Positions 24,571 to 32,693 of a stretch of 35,662 bases of DNA are shown here, piece by piece; positions within the stretch are counted from its first letter, which is position 1, and the number at the start of each line of letters is the position of its first letter. This DNA comes from Rhodopirellula sp. (GTDB lineage: Bacteria; Planctomycetota; Planctomycetia; Pirellulales; Thermoguttaceae): assembly GCA_012728855.1 (NCBI GenBank), contig JAAYEH010000506.1, positions 1 through 35,662 of the forward strand. The letters run 5' to 3'. The notes below the pieces were generated by a model that made no database searches, was not told the origin of the DNA, and saw nothing but the letters and a program-made list of their open reading frames with translations. Both the position numbers and the translations under genes were made by a program.

Positions 24571-25526
24571 CCGATTTCGGCGTTGATCAGCATACCCGGC
24601 TGCAGGTGTCCGTCCTTATTGTCCAGGATGACCTCGGCCAGATACTGCCCGGTACGCGGATGCGGTGCGAGGCTGATCCTCGAGATCTCGCCCTCCCACG
24701 CCCGACGGTAGTTTGCTGCGGGTCTGACCGAAACGGGGGCTCCTCGACGGATATCGGCGACATGCTGCACCGGGATCCATAACAGGGCCATCACCCGCTT
24801 CGTCTCGATCAGGGTCACGATCGCCTGGCCTGCGGAAACCCGTTCGTGCGGCTTGACTGGGCAGTCGGAGATCGTGGCGGCTGTGGGTGCAGAGACGGTC
24901 GAGTATCCTTGTAGAACGGCCTCGGCCGTATTCCGGGCGGCTCTCGCCTGAGATTCCAACGCCTCGACGTTCTCCTCGAGGGTCTCGATGATCGACCGCT
25001 TCATGCGGACATTAAGCAGCGCCTTCGTCGTCTGGGATTCGGCGGTGGCTGCACGCTCGTCGGCGAGTTCTCGAAGCGGCGCGCGCATGACGCGATGGCC
25101 TGACACGCCCCTGCGGCGGCCCGGTTCGACAGCGGTTTCCTCTGGCCGGTTCAACAGGCTCCGGGCCAAGCCAAGATCGGTGCGAAGGCGTGTCTCAGCC
25201 TTTTCGACGCGCTCGGCACCGGAATGCGCGAGTGCCGTCTCGGCGGTTGCCTGATCCGCGCCTGCGGCGGCTTGCGCCAGGTCTCGCCGGAGATCCGACG
25301 CGTCCAATTCCACCAGGATCTGATCGGGATCCACGGCCTGCCCTGGCTCGACATGCATAGCCGTGACCCTCGCATCGATCGGCGAACGGAGCGTGATTTC
25401 TTCGAGTGGCTGAAGAACTCCTCGCACCCGCAGGGTGGCCGGAGGTATGGGTTCGCCTGCGAAGAGGAAGGTTGCCGCGCTCAGGAGCCCGGCGGTCAGC
25501 CAGTATACTGGAATCTGCGGATGCAC
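24564..25526 (-). CDS. RND efflux periplasmic adaptor (second membrane-fusion subunit)
   Basis: A 320-residue HlyD/AcrA-type adaptor: hydrophobic N-terminus (VYWLTAGLLSAATFLFAGE), first lipoyl half ITLRSPIDARVTAMHVEPGQAVDPDQILVELD, a long helical hairpin, second lipoyl half YSTVSAPTAATISDCPVKPHERVSAGQAIVTL and beta-barrel residues up to LQPGMLINAEIGL. Start: no ATG fits; a GTG at 25526 with GGGAG 8 bases upstream gives a normal signal peptide, so it is preferred to the open frame to 25610. It is third in the permease-adaptor-adaptor operon, 25 bases after the first adaptor. Its last codon and stop lie inside a hairpin repeat, so the C-terminus may have been trimmed. Confidence 0.85.
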   Translation of the reverse strand: MHPQIPVYWLTAGLLSAATFLFAGEPIPPATLRVRGVLQPLEEITLRSPIDARVTAMHVEPGQAVDPDQILVELDASDLRRDLAQAAAGADQATAETALAHSGAERVEKAETRLRTDLGLARSLLNRPEETAVEPGRRRGVSGHRVMRAPLRELADERAATAESQTTKALLNVRMKRSIIETLEENVEALESQARAARNTAEAVLQGYSTVSAPTAATISDCPVKPHERVSAGQAIVTLIETKRVMALLWIPVQHVADIRRGAPVSVRPAANYRRAWEGEISRISLAPHPRTGQYLAEVILDNKDGHLQPGMLINAEIGL

Positions 25527-25551
25527 GCCATTATCTCCCAGAATAATCCTA

Positions 25552-26700
25552 TCATCCGGAATGCCCGGAAGCGGGAGCGACTTGAACCAGCGTGCCGTCA
25601 TCAATGGCAATCAAGCCGCTTACTGCAACGATATCTCCGGCAGAGAGTCCGGCGAGCACGTTGAGCGACTCGGCCCGACCGGGAATCGACTCCACCACCG
25701 GCTCGATGCGACGGGCAACATATCCGGTTGACGACTTCTCGATCCGGAAGCATACCAGCGCGTCGCTCCGCTGCGTCAATGCTCGCCGCGGCATGACGAC
25801 GCTCGCCTCGGAAGCCTTCGCGCGAAAAGTCACGTCGATCGCCATCCCCGCACGCAAGCGGCCGTCGGCGTTCTTCACCTCAACCTCGGCGGAAATCCGT
25901 TTCGTGCGGGTATCGGCGACCGGGGCGATGCGCAGCAGACGCGCCGCGGGCGGAGATGGATGTCCGTCCGGCAGGGCCACGCGGCACTCAACGTCACCTC
26001 GCAGGATCGACGTCTCCGCCGCCGTCAAGGCGACGACGGCCACCATCGGTTCGGCAACAATGATCTGGGCGGCCGGTTGGCCGGGAGCGGCAAACTCGCC
26101 TTCATCAACCAGCACCTGCGCCACCGTACCGCCGATCGGCGAGCGGATGATCCTCGCATCGTAGCTCTTCTGAGCTTCGGCGGCCTGGCTCTCGGCGATC
26201 TTCAGCGCCGCCTCGGCAGCGTCGCGGCGCAGACGCGCGTCTCGCTTGAGATCCTCGTCTTCCGATTTCTCGGCGTCGGCAAACTGTGCCTGGGACTCCT
26301 CCAGGCGAACCTGGCCCGATTTCAGCCTGGATTGTGCTTCCGAGAGCTTGATATTCAGCAGCGAGGCGTCGAGTTCGAACAGCACGTCATCTTTCTTCAC
26401 GGCATCGCCGGCGCCGACGTGTTTCTTCAGGACACGGCCGGTCACCTCCGCAAAGATATTCACTTTGCCCGAGGGTTGCAGGATTCCACGCCGCGTGAAC
26501 TCCACGTCGAGCGGTGCTTTGCTCAGGGTGGCGGTTTCGATTCGCAGATGACCGGAACTCGGCGGAGGCGGCGTTGCCGTGGGCGTTGCCGATCCTGCCT
26601 GGCGGGCGAACAACGCGTAGGCGCCTCCCAGGCAGACAAGTGTCACCGCGATCAGAACGGCAGCAGTGAACAGGTCGATCCGATAGAACTTGCGGGTCAT
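25552..26700 (-). CDS. RND efflux periplasmic adaptor (membrane-fusion protein)
   Basis: A 382-residue adaptor that links an RND pump to an outer-membrane channel. It has one N-terminal anchor (FTAAVLIAVTLVCLGGAYAL), a proline-rich linker, a lipoyl half VNIFAEVTGRVLKKHVGAGDAVKKDDVLFELD and a coiled-coil hairpin from about residue 115 to 170 rich in Ala, Glu and Gln. The second lipoyl half (ARIIRSPIGGTVAQVLVDEGEFAAPGQ), beta-barrel and membrane-proximal domains follow. The ATG at 26700 is preceded by GAGGAG at good spacing, and its gene begins 4 bases after the permease stop, so translation is likely coupled. Two different adaptors for one pump are seen in some RND systems; they may form mixed hexamers. 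Confidence 0.92.
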   Translation of the reverse strand: MTRKFYRIDLFTAAVLIAVTLVCLGGAYALFARQAGSATPTATPPPPSSGHLRIETATLSKAPLDVEFTRRGILQPSGKVNIFAEVTGRVLKKHVGAGDAVKKDDVLFELDASLLNIKLSEAQSRLKSGQVRLEESQAQFADAEKSEDEDLKRDARLRRDAAEAALKIAESQAAEAQKSYDARIIRSPIGGTVAQVLVDEGEFAAPGQPAAQIIVAEPMVAVVALTAAETSILRGDVECRVALPDGHPSPPAARLLRIAPVADTRTKRISAEVEVKNADGRLRAGMAIDVTFRAKASEASVVMPRRALTQRSDALVCFRIEKSSTGYVARRIEPVVESIPGRAESLNVLAGLSAGDIVAVSGLIAIDDGTLVQVAPASGHSG

Positions 26701-26704
26701 TGTA

Positions 26705-29700
26705 TTACTCCTCAGCCCCGGAAACCTGCAATGTGGCCGGTTGCGGGGCGTCGTCATGTGATCGGTGGAAAAGCCGCGCCGCGAAGCGCGCCAGATCGTC
26801 GTGGATCAGATAGAAGCACGGTGTGAAAAGCAGTGTCATGATGGCAGCGACCGTGAGGCCGTAACAGAAGCAGGCGGCAAAAGGGCTCCAGATCGAACTG
26901 TAGCCGCCCATCCCGATCGCGGTCGGCAGCAAACCGACGATCGTGGTCACCGTGGTACACATGACCGGCCGAAGCCGCAACCGGCAGCCCTCGAGCACCG
27001 GGGTCAAGCGGTCGGTGCCCTCGCCCGGATGTTGGTTGATGAATTCGATCAGGAGGATCGCGTTGTTCACGGCGACACCGAAAAGGCCCACCAATGCGAC
27101 CCCGGTGACAATGCTGATCGGGTGTTGATGCAGGTGCATCCCCAGAACCACGCCCGCCAATGCAAACACGAGCGAAAGAAGAACCAGCAACGGCTGGAGA
27201 TAGCTGCGAAACTCCATCAGCAGACTCAGATAGATCAGGGCAAGTGCCGCAAGGCCCGCGATCGCCAAGCTGCTGAAACTCTCGCGCTGCTGAGCGTATC
27301 CTCCTCCGAAACTCAAGCTCAGACCGGGGTACTCCCGTTCGAGTTGCGGAAACTCTCCGGCGAGTTCGCGGTTGACATACTGCATATCGATCGGTCGGCC
27401 TTGCGGGTCGACCGGCTTGCCGTGGATCGCGGCGCTGACGGTGATCAGCCTGCGTCCGTCGTGGTGGTAGACCGAGGCATAGTGCTGATCGAAGTAAGGT
27501 GTCGCCACTTCGCTCAGCATCGGCTCGGCACCGGTGGGGGTTTTTAGCGGGATGGCCATTAGATCGTCGAGGCTGTCGCGGTACCGACTGTCGAGTAGGA
27601 TGCGGACCGGCACCTCCTCGTCAAGCTCTGGATCGTACATGTCGCCTGCCGACATGCCCTCGGTCGCCGCGCGGACCGTGGCGGCGATATCCAGCGGCGT
27701 CAGCCCGAATTCGGAGGCTTGCGGTTCCTGGGCGCGAAGGCCGACTTCCATCGGCCCTTCCCGCGTATTGTCGCGGATTTCCGCCAGTCCGGGGATTTGG
27801 GACATTTGCCGGCGAAGCCGTTCAGCCACCTGGCGGCAGACCTTCATGTCGCTGTGTTCGATGCGGACGGCAAGGGTGTCGGTCTGCTCCAGTCCGGTCC
27901 CCATTGACGACACCGAGAATGCCTCCAGCCCCAACGAGGGATGTCTCTCGCGGAACTGCTCGATCCGAGCGCGGAGCAGATCGAGCATCGCGCCGGGATC
28001 GCGGCGAGCGGTCGTTGTGGGATGGAACTGCACCCAGATCATCCCTACGTTCGCCTGGCGGACCAGTTCCATGTGCTCGGTGAACTGCATTCCTGCCACG
28101 CTGAGGTAGTTCTTGACTGCGTTTTGCGAACCGGACAGTTCGTTGAGCACCTCGCCGAGTTTCGCCCCGAGTTGGTCGGTGGTGTCCAGCGAGGCATCGC
28201 GATCCGCTTCGAAATTGATCAAGGCCATCGGAAACTCGGCCGGAAGCGTCTCGGTGCGAATGTAGCCTAGGGCTACGACCGAGAGGACGGTGATCGCCGC
28301 CAGCACGAGCACCGCGAGATAGCGGACCCGCAAGAGCGAAGCAAGAATCGCGAGATAAACGCGAGCGAAACCCCTGCCGAATCGGTCGATCGGGCCGACG
28401 CGAGGCGGCGTCTGGTCGGTTGCCGGCCCGGCTGGGGCAGCGGTTGGGCGCGGGCCAAAATGGTAGACATGGCCGGGAATGATGAAGAACCACTCAAACA
28501 TGCTTGACAGCAGGGCGATCGTTACGACGATCGGCACCGCATAGAAAAGGCTTCCCACCTGCCCTTCCAATAACAACAGTGGCCAGAACACCACGATCGT
28601 TGTCAGGACTGCTGCCGACATCGGCGAGGTGATCTCGCCCATGCTGAGCACGATGACATCCCAGCGGGAAAGACCCGCCTGCATGTTGCGCTGAATGTTT
28701 TCCAGAACCACGATCTCTTCGTCAACCAACATGCCGGTGACCAAGACGAGGGCGAAGACCGACGTGGAGTTGGCCGTGATCCCGAAAGCCCACATGCCGA
28801 TTGCCGTGCTCAGGAAGGCGAACGGCACCCCCATCATCGCTAAAAGACTATTGCGAACGCCGAGAAAGAAACAGAGCACGATCAGCACAAGAACGCAGCC
28901 GGCCAGCAGGTTCTGCTTCAGCGCGGTCAGGGCATTCGAGACCCAGGGGGTAATGTCGACGGCAATGTCCAGCGAGATGCCGTCGAACTGGTTGTGCTCC
29001 TTAAAGCGGTCGAGGCGGTCCATCACATGGTCGCGAACCGTCATCACGTTGGAGCCGGAAGTCTTCGTAACCTCGACGACCACGCATTGGCTCCCCTGGT
29101 AGCGGGCGCGGATGAAGTCCTCTGCGAGCCCCTCTTCGAATTGGGCGATATCGCGGAGGTACACGTGGGCTCCGGCCGGATCCTTGCGAACGATGACGGA
29201 GCCCAGTTGATCGAGTCCATTCAAATTAGCGACAAAGCGAATCGGGTGCTCGACCTCGGCCGCCTCGATGCCGCCTACCGGAATCGAAACTGCCGACCGC
29301 CGCACGACCGCGGCGATCTCGGGGACCGACAACCCCGCTTCCTGCATCCGGTCGCGATCCAGCAGAATGCGGACTTCCCGCTGCCCTTCGCCCAGGAGCC
29401 GTACGCCGGCCACTCCGGAAACGGAGGCCAGTTCCTCTTTCAGTTTCCGGACGGCCCGGCGGACTGCAAGGGGACCAAGATCCTGTTTGTCCGACACGCA
29501 GACCCGCAGAAACGGCGAATCCTCGTCGAGCTTGAAGCGGGAGACGGAAGGGGGCTGGCAACCTTCCGGCAGATCGTTGATCTGATTGATCCTCGACTGC
29601 AGCGCCGCAAAGGCGGAATCGACGTCTGACTTGCCGGCTCGATCTTCAAAGCGGACCACCACGCGAGAGAGATTGGCCGTACTCTCGCTACGATGCCATG

Positions 29701-29932
29701 CGACATGGCGAATGCCCTCAATCTCACCCTCGATCCGTCTGGTCACCTGCCGCTCAACTTGCTCCGCGGACGCCCCGGGCCAGACCACCAAAGCTACGGC
29801 GCTGGAGGTGCTGATATCCGGGTAGACCTCGACCGGCAAGCTCCGCCAGGCCAGGATCCCGACGACGATAACGAGCCAGTACAAGGCGTCTGCGGTCTTC
29901 CTGTGCCGCAAGGCGAACTCGACCATCGACAC
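26705..29932 (-). CDS. RND-family efflux permease
   Basis: A 1075-residue inner-membrane proton antiporter of the AcrB/heavy-metal-RND superfamily, close to the usual length. The N-terminal helix is followed by VEVYPDISTSSAVALVVWPGASAEQVE, the standard porter-domain opening. Transmembrane helix 4 carries the proton-relay motif GMLVDEEIVVLENIQRN with D404 and E405, where AcrB has D407-D408. The second half ends with a matching 12-helix pattern (YSSIWSPFAACFCYGL). The substrate cannot be read, and the relay pair Asp-Glu rather than Asp-Asp is a subgroup trait. GTG at 29932 has GAGGAG 8 bases upstream and is preferred to the ATG two codons later. It heads the operon with two adaptors; no TolC-like gene is in the window. 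Confidence 0.95.
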   Translation of the reverse strand: MSMVEFALRHRKTADALYWLVIVVGILAWRSLPVEVYPDISTSSAVALVVWPGASAEQVERQVTRRIEGEIEGIRHVAWHRSESTANLSRVVVRFEDRAGKSDVDSAFAALQSRINQINDLPEGCQPPSVSRFKLDEDSPFLRVCVSDKQDLGPLAVRRAVRKLKEELASVSGVAGVRLLGEGQREVRILLDRDRMQEAGLSVPEIAAVVRRSAVSIPVGGIEAAEVEHPIRFVANLNGLDQLGSVIVRKDPAGAHVYLRDIAQFEEGLAEDFIRARYQGSQCVVVEVTKTSGSNVMTVRDHVMDRLDRFKEHNQFDGISLDIAVDITPWVSNALTALKQNLLAGCVLVLIVLCFFLGVRNSLLAMMGVPFAFLSTAIGMWAFGITANSTSVFALVLVTGMLVDEEIVVLENIQRNMQAGLSRWDVIVLSMGEITSPMSAAVLTTIVVFWPLLLLEGQVGSLFYAVPIVVTIALLSSMFEWFFIIPGHVYHFGPRPTAAPAGPATDQTPPRVGPIDRFGRGFARVYLAILASLLRVRYLAVLVLAAITVLSVVALGYIRTETLPAEFPMALINFEADRDASLDTTDQLGAKLGEVLNELSGSQNAVKNYLSVAGMQFTEHMELVRQANVGMIWVQFHPTTTARRDPGAMLDLLRARIEQFRERHPSLGLEAFSVSSMGTGLEQTDTLAVRIEHSDMKVCRQVAERLRRQMSQIPGLAEIRDNTREGPMEVGLRAQEPQASEFGLTPLDIAATVRAATEGMSAGDMYDPELDEEVPVRILLDSRYRDSLDDLMAIPLKTPTGAEPMLSEVATPYFDQHYASVYHHDGRRLITVSAAIHGKPVDPQGRPIDMQYVNRELAGEFPQLEREYPGLSLSFGGGYAQQRESFSSLAIAGLAALALIYLSLLMEFRSYLQPLLVLLSLVFALAGVVLGMHLHQHPISIVTGVALVGLFGVAVNNAILLIEFINQHPGEGTDRLTPVLEGCRLRLRPVMCTTVTTIVGLLPTAIGMGGYSSIWSPFAACFCYGLTVAAIMTLLFTPCFYLIHDDLARFAARLFHRSHDDAPQPATLQVSGAEE

Positions 29933-29977
29933 AATATCAACTCCTCAAGAATTCTGCCCGGTAAACCCGGCTACATG

Positions 29978-29998
29978 AAAAAAGAGGACATTCCTCTT
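29978..29998 (-). terminator. Rho-independent terminator of the NRPS-MFS-reductase operon
   Basis: On the minus strand a 7-base-pair stem (AAGAGGA, loop ATG, TCCTCTT) runs directly into a tract of six Ts. It lies 60 bases after the stop of the MDR reductase gene and just before the RND operon, cleanly separating the two units. Confidence 0.75.
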
Positions 29999-30058
29999 CT
30001 CCTCCGTGTTCAACAAAGCGGGAACGGGCAATCCGCCCTCTTCCACTGTACACTGCCC

Positions 30059-31249
30059 TCACAGCGGGTTCACCTGGAAAACCGGTGCGTACGAGTCGGT
30101 CTTGTTGGCGGCGTAGTCGGCCGCCAGCTTCGGAACCTCGTCCCAGGCGTAGACCTGGTCGCCGTCAGGCGGCAACCAGCCGTGTTCCTCCGCGAACTGC
30201 ACGGCGGCAAGCCCTTCGCTCCGCCGGCAGCCGTGAACGTGCAGGAAAATATGCCGGTTGACCGTGGCGGCCGTGCGGTCGTACGAGAGATGCTTGCCGT
30301 GTTTCCAACCCGAGGTGGTGATGATCCCCAGACGGCCCAACGCCCGCAGCCCAGCGCGGAACACCGGCCCGCCGATGTTATCGACGAAAATCGATACGCC
30401 TTGGCCGTGGGTGACGTTGTCGATCTCTTCCAAAAATGCCTTTTCCGATTGGAGGTACTGGGCGCGGTAGGCCCGATCGGCCTCGAAGCGTTGTTCGTCG
30501 AAGTGGAGGTCGGGAAACTTGCGTCGATCGATCGGCGTGATGCCCAGCTTGCGCAGCAGATTCAAGCGGTAGTCGTTGGAGGCGACGAGACTCGCTGGGC
30601 AATCGAAATGCTGGGCCAACTGCGCCATGGCCAGCGACACCGCGCCGCCCCAGCCGGACACGTGCGGCGGAGGAAAATCTCCCAGGTCGAACTGTGCTCG
30701 CCAGACGTTGTAGCAGAGCTTCCAGTTCTCCCAGGCGGTGCCGTAGCGGACGGGAAAGCCGGCCCAGCGCGCGTAGGAGTAGCGCGTGGGATAGGGGATA
30801 GGGGTGACATTCAGCTCGTGGAACACCGCCCGCTTGGCCAGCAGGCCCATCATGTTCGGCGCATCGTAGCCGAAGACCTTGATCATGTGGCCATACTCGT
30901 CTTCGCTGCCGATGGGCACCAGCAGGCACATGTCGCCGCTGCGGCAGGTCGTTACCGCGGAACCGGTCTCCAGTATCCGTACCACGCCTGCGTTTCCCAG
31001 CACCACCGCTTCTTCCCGGCGTATGCGGCAGACGTCGATCGGCGACCGCTGGAGGCAGTGGGTCATATTGGCCTCCCACGTGCCGTAGATCGGCTCGGCC
31101 AGCACGTGGCGCTCGGTCATCGCGGGCAGTTGATACGTCGCTTTTTCCAGAACGCCCGCGGACGTCGTCCCCTTCTCGCCGCGGCGCAAGACCCAGGCTT
31201 CCGTCGTTGTGGTGGAAATTCGTGTCGCTGTATTGGCAAGACGCGTCAT
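30059..31249 (-). CDS. Medium-chain reductase, crotonyl-CoA reductase-like MDR protein
   Basis: A 396-residue medium-chain dehydrogenase/reductase. Its Rossmann motif is VSGWGGAVSLAMAQLAQHFDC followed by VASNDYRLNLLRKLGITPIDR, and the YGTAWENWKLCYNVWR segment recalls enoyl-CoA reductase/carboxylase (CCR) relatives. The GHExxG catalytic-zinc motif of alcohol dehydrogenases is absent, which fits the zinc-less enoyl-reductase branch. The family uses NADPH to reduce an unsaturated thioester or ketone; the substrate here is unknown. It is the last gene after the NRPS and the MFS exporter, 30 bases downstream, so a tailoring or precursor-supply role is inferred. ATG 31249 (AGGA upstream) is preferred to a TTG at 31270. 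Confidence 0.82.
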   Translation of the reverse strand: MTRLANTATRISTTTTEAWVLRRGEKGTTSAGVLEKATYQLPAMTERHVLAEPIYGTWEANMTHCLQRSPIDVCRIRREEAVVLGNAGVVRILETGSAVTTCRSGDMCLLVPIGSEDEYGHMIKVFGYDAPNMMGLLAKRAVFHELNVTPIPYPTRYSYARWAGFPVRYGTAWENWKLCYNVWRAQFDLGDFPPPHVSGWGGAVSLAMAQLAQHFDCPASLVASNDYRLNLLRKLGITPIDRRKFPDLHFDEQRFEADRAYRAQYLQSEKAFLEEIDNVTHGQGVSIFVDNIGGPVFRAGLRALGRLGIITTSGWKHGKHLSYDRTAATVNRHIFLHVHGCRRSEGLAAVQFAEEHGWLPPDGDQVYAWDEVPKLAADYAANKTDSYAPVFQVNPL

Positions 31250-31279
31250 GGCTGCAAATCCTTTGGACAAACCGCCCCC

Positions 31280-32674
31280 CTAGCTCGAACCGACCGGCGC
31301 GCTCATCCTCTGGCGCACTTCTTCGCCGGGCGTATCCGCGATCATGTCGGGCAGATCGCTGTCCAATCGCCTGATTCTTGGATAGAGATAACCAACCGTC
31401 GCCAGCAAGCAACCGGTCATGCCGGCCACCACGAACATCAGCCCGATCCCCCGGCCGACGCCGACGCCAATCCAGGGGCCGATCAAATCGGCTAGCCGCC
31501 CCCCTTCGCGCATCAGCGGCTCGAACAGCCGGTCGGCCAAGGGGCCGGCCGCCAGATAAGCCGCCGGCAACGACGCCTGCTGCAGCATCCGGCGGAGCGA
31601 GAACACTCGCCCTTGCAGGTCCGGCGCCACCTTAATCTGCCAGAAGGTCTGGCTGGTGGCCTGGAGCACCGGCAGCACACACATCATCGCAAAACCGCTG
31701 GCGGCGATCAGCGCCGCCGATCTGCCGATTCCCGCCGTTGCAATGACGATGCCGCCCAAGAAAAGCAGGCCCAGGATCGCCGGAATTTTTCGTCGCGGAA
31801 CTCCCATCGCCATCACCCCAACGCTGCCGGCCAACATGCCCGTGCCGCCCACCGTCAGCACCACTCCCAGCGTCGTCGGCGAAGCGAAGCTGAGCACCAG
31901 CGGGATATAGAGCACGTTGACCAGCGCGACAAGGAAATTAACCGCGGTGAACAGCAGCAGGAGCGAAATCAGGCCCGATCGCTCGCGCAAGTATTGCCAT
32001 CCCGCCAACGCTTCCCGCAACAGCGATCCCTTGCCGGACACCCCTGCCTCGGTCTGAACCGGGCGCGGGAAACGGACCAGCGCCAACGTGCCGACCCCGA
32101 TGAGAAACGTGGTCACGTCGACCAGCAGCACCGTGCCGATACCGACCGTGGCAATCATCGTGCCGGCGATCAACGGCGTGATGATCCGCGCCAGCCCCTG
32201 ACTGAATTGTGCAAACCCGCTCGCCCGCCCCAGATGTCGCTTGGGAACCAACAGCGGAATCGACGCCGTATAGGCGGGCTCCTGGAAGGCATTGGCCACC
32301 GCGCTGATCGCGGCGAGCACAAAGAGGTGCCACAGTTCGCAGCGGCCGCTGAGAATCAGGGCCGCGACAACCATCGTCGCCACTCCCGCGACGCTGTCGC
32401 TGGCCAACATCACGCGGCGGCGGTCCGAGCGGTCGGCCACCGCGCCGGCAAGGGGTGAAATCAGCACTCCCGGGAACGACGCTGCCAGAATGAGCAGGCT
32501 CAATAGCGTGACCGAACCCGTCTGCTGATATACCCAGATCCCTAAAGCGAAGGCCGTCAGCGATGATCCGAGAATCGAGACAAACTGTCCCCCCGCCACG
32601 ATGGCGAATGTCCGCAAACCGCCTTCCACGGCGGTCTGCGTGGGGGTATGTTGCTCGACGGATACGGTGGTCAC
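31280..32674 (-). CDS. MFS exporter, EntS-like
   Basis: A 464-residue inner-membrane transporter of the MFS_3 (enterobactin-exporter-like) group. Many hydrophobic helices are visible, and MFS signature A after helix 2 reads GAVADRSDRRRVMLASD. The loops with SLLREALAGWQYLRERSGL and FWQIKVAPDLQGRVFSLRRML are typical of EntS-type proteins. It lies 19 bases after the NRPS stop, so it most likely exports the NRPS product or gives self-resistance. The start is GTG at 32674, with AGGGG upstream at slightly long spacing. The protein ends in a short charged tail (PGEEVRQRMSAPVGSS). Confidence 0.9.
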   Translation of the reverse strand: MTTVSVEQHTPTQTAVEGGLRTFAIVAGGQFVSILGSSLTAFALGIWVYQQTGSVTLLSLLILAASFPGVLISPLAGAVADRSDRRRVMLASDSVAGVATMVVAALILSGRCELWHLFVLAAISAVANAFQEPAYTASIPLLVPKRHLGRASGFAQFSQGLARIITPLIAGTMIATVGIGTVLLVDVTTFLIGVGTLALVRFPRPVQTEAGVSGKGSLLREALAGWQYLRERSGLISLLLLFTAVNFLVALVNVLYIPLVLSFASPTTLGVVLTVGGTGMLAGSVGVMAMGVPRRKIPAILGLLFLGGIVIATAGIGRSAALIAASGFAMMCVLPVLQATSQTFWQIKVAPDLQGRVFSLRRMLQQASLPAAYLAAGPLADRLFEPLMREGGRLADLIGPWIGVGVGRGIGLMFVVAGMTGCLLATVGYLYPRIRRLDSDLPDMIADTPGEEVRQRMSAPVGSS

Positions 32675-32693
32675 GATCGTTTTGCCCCTGAGT

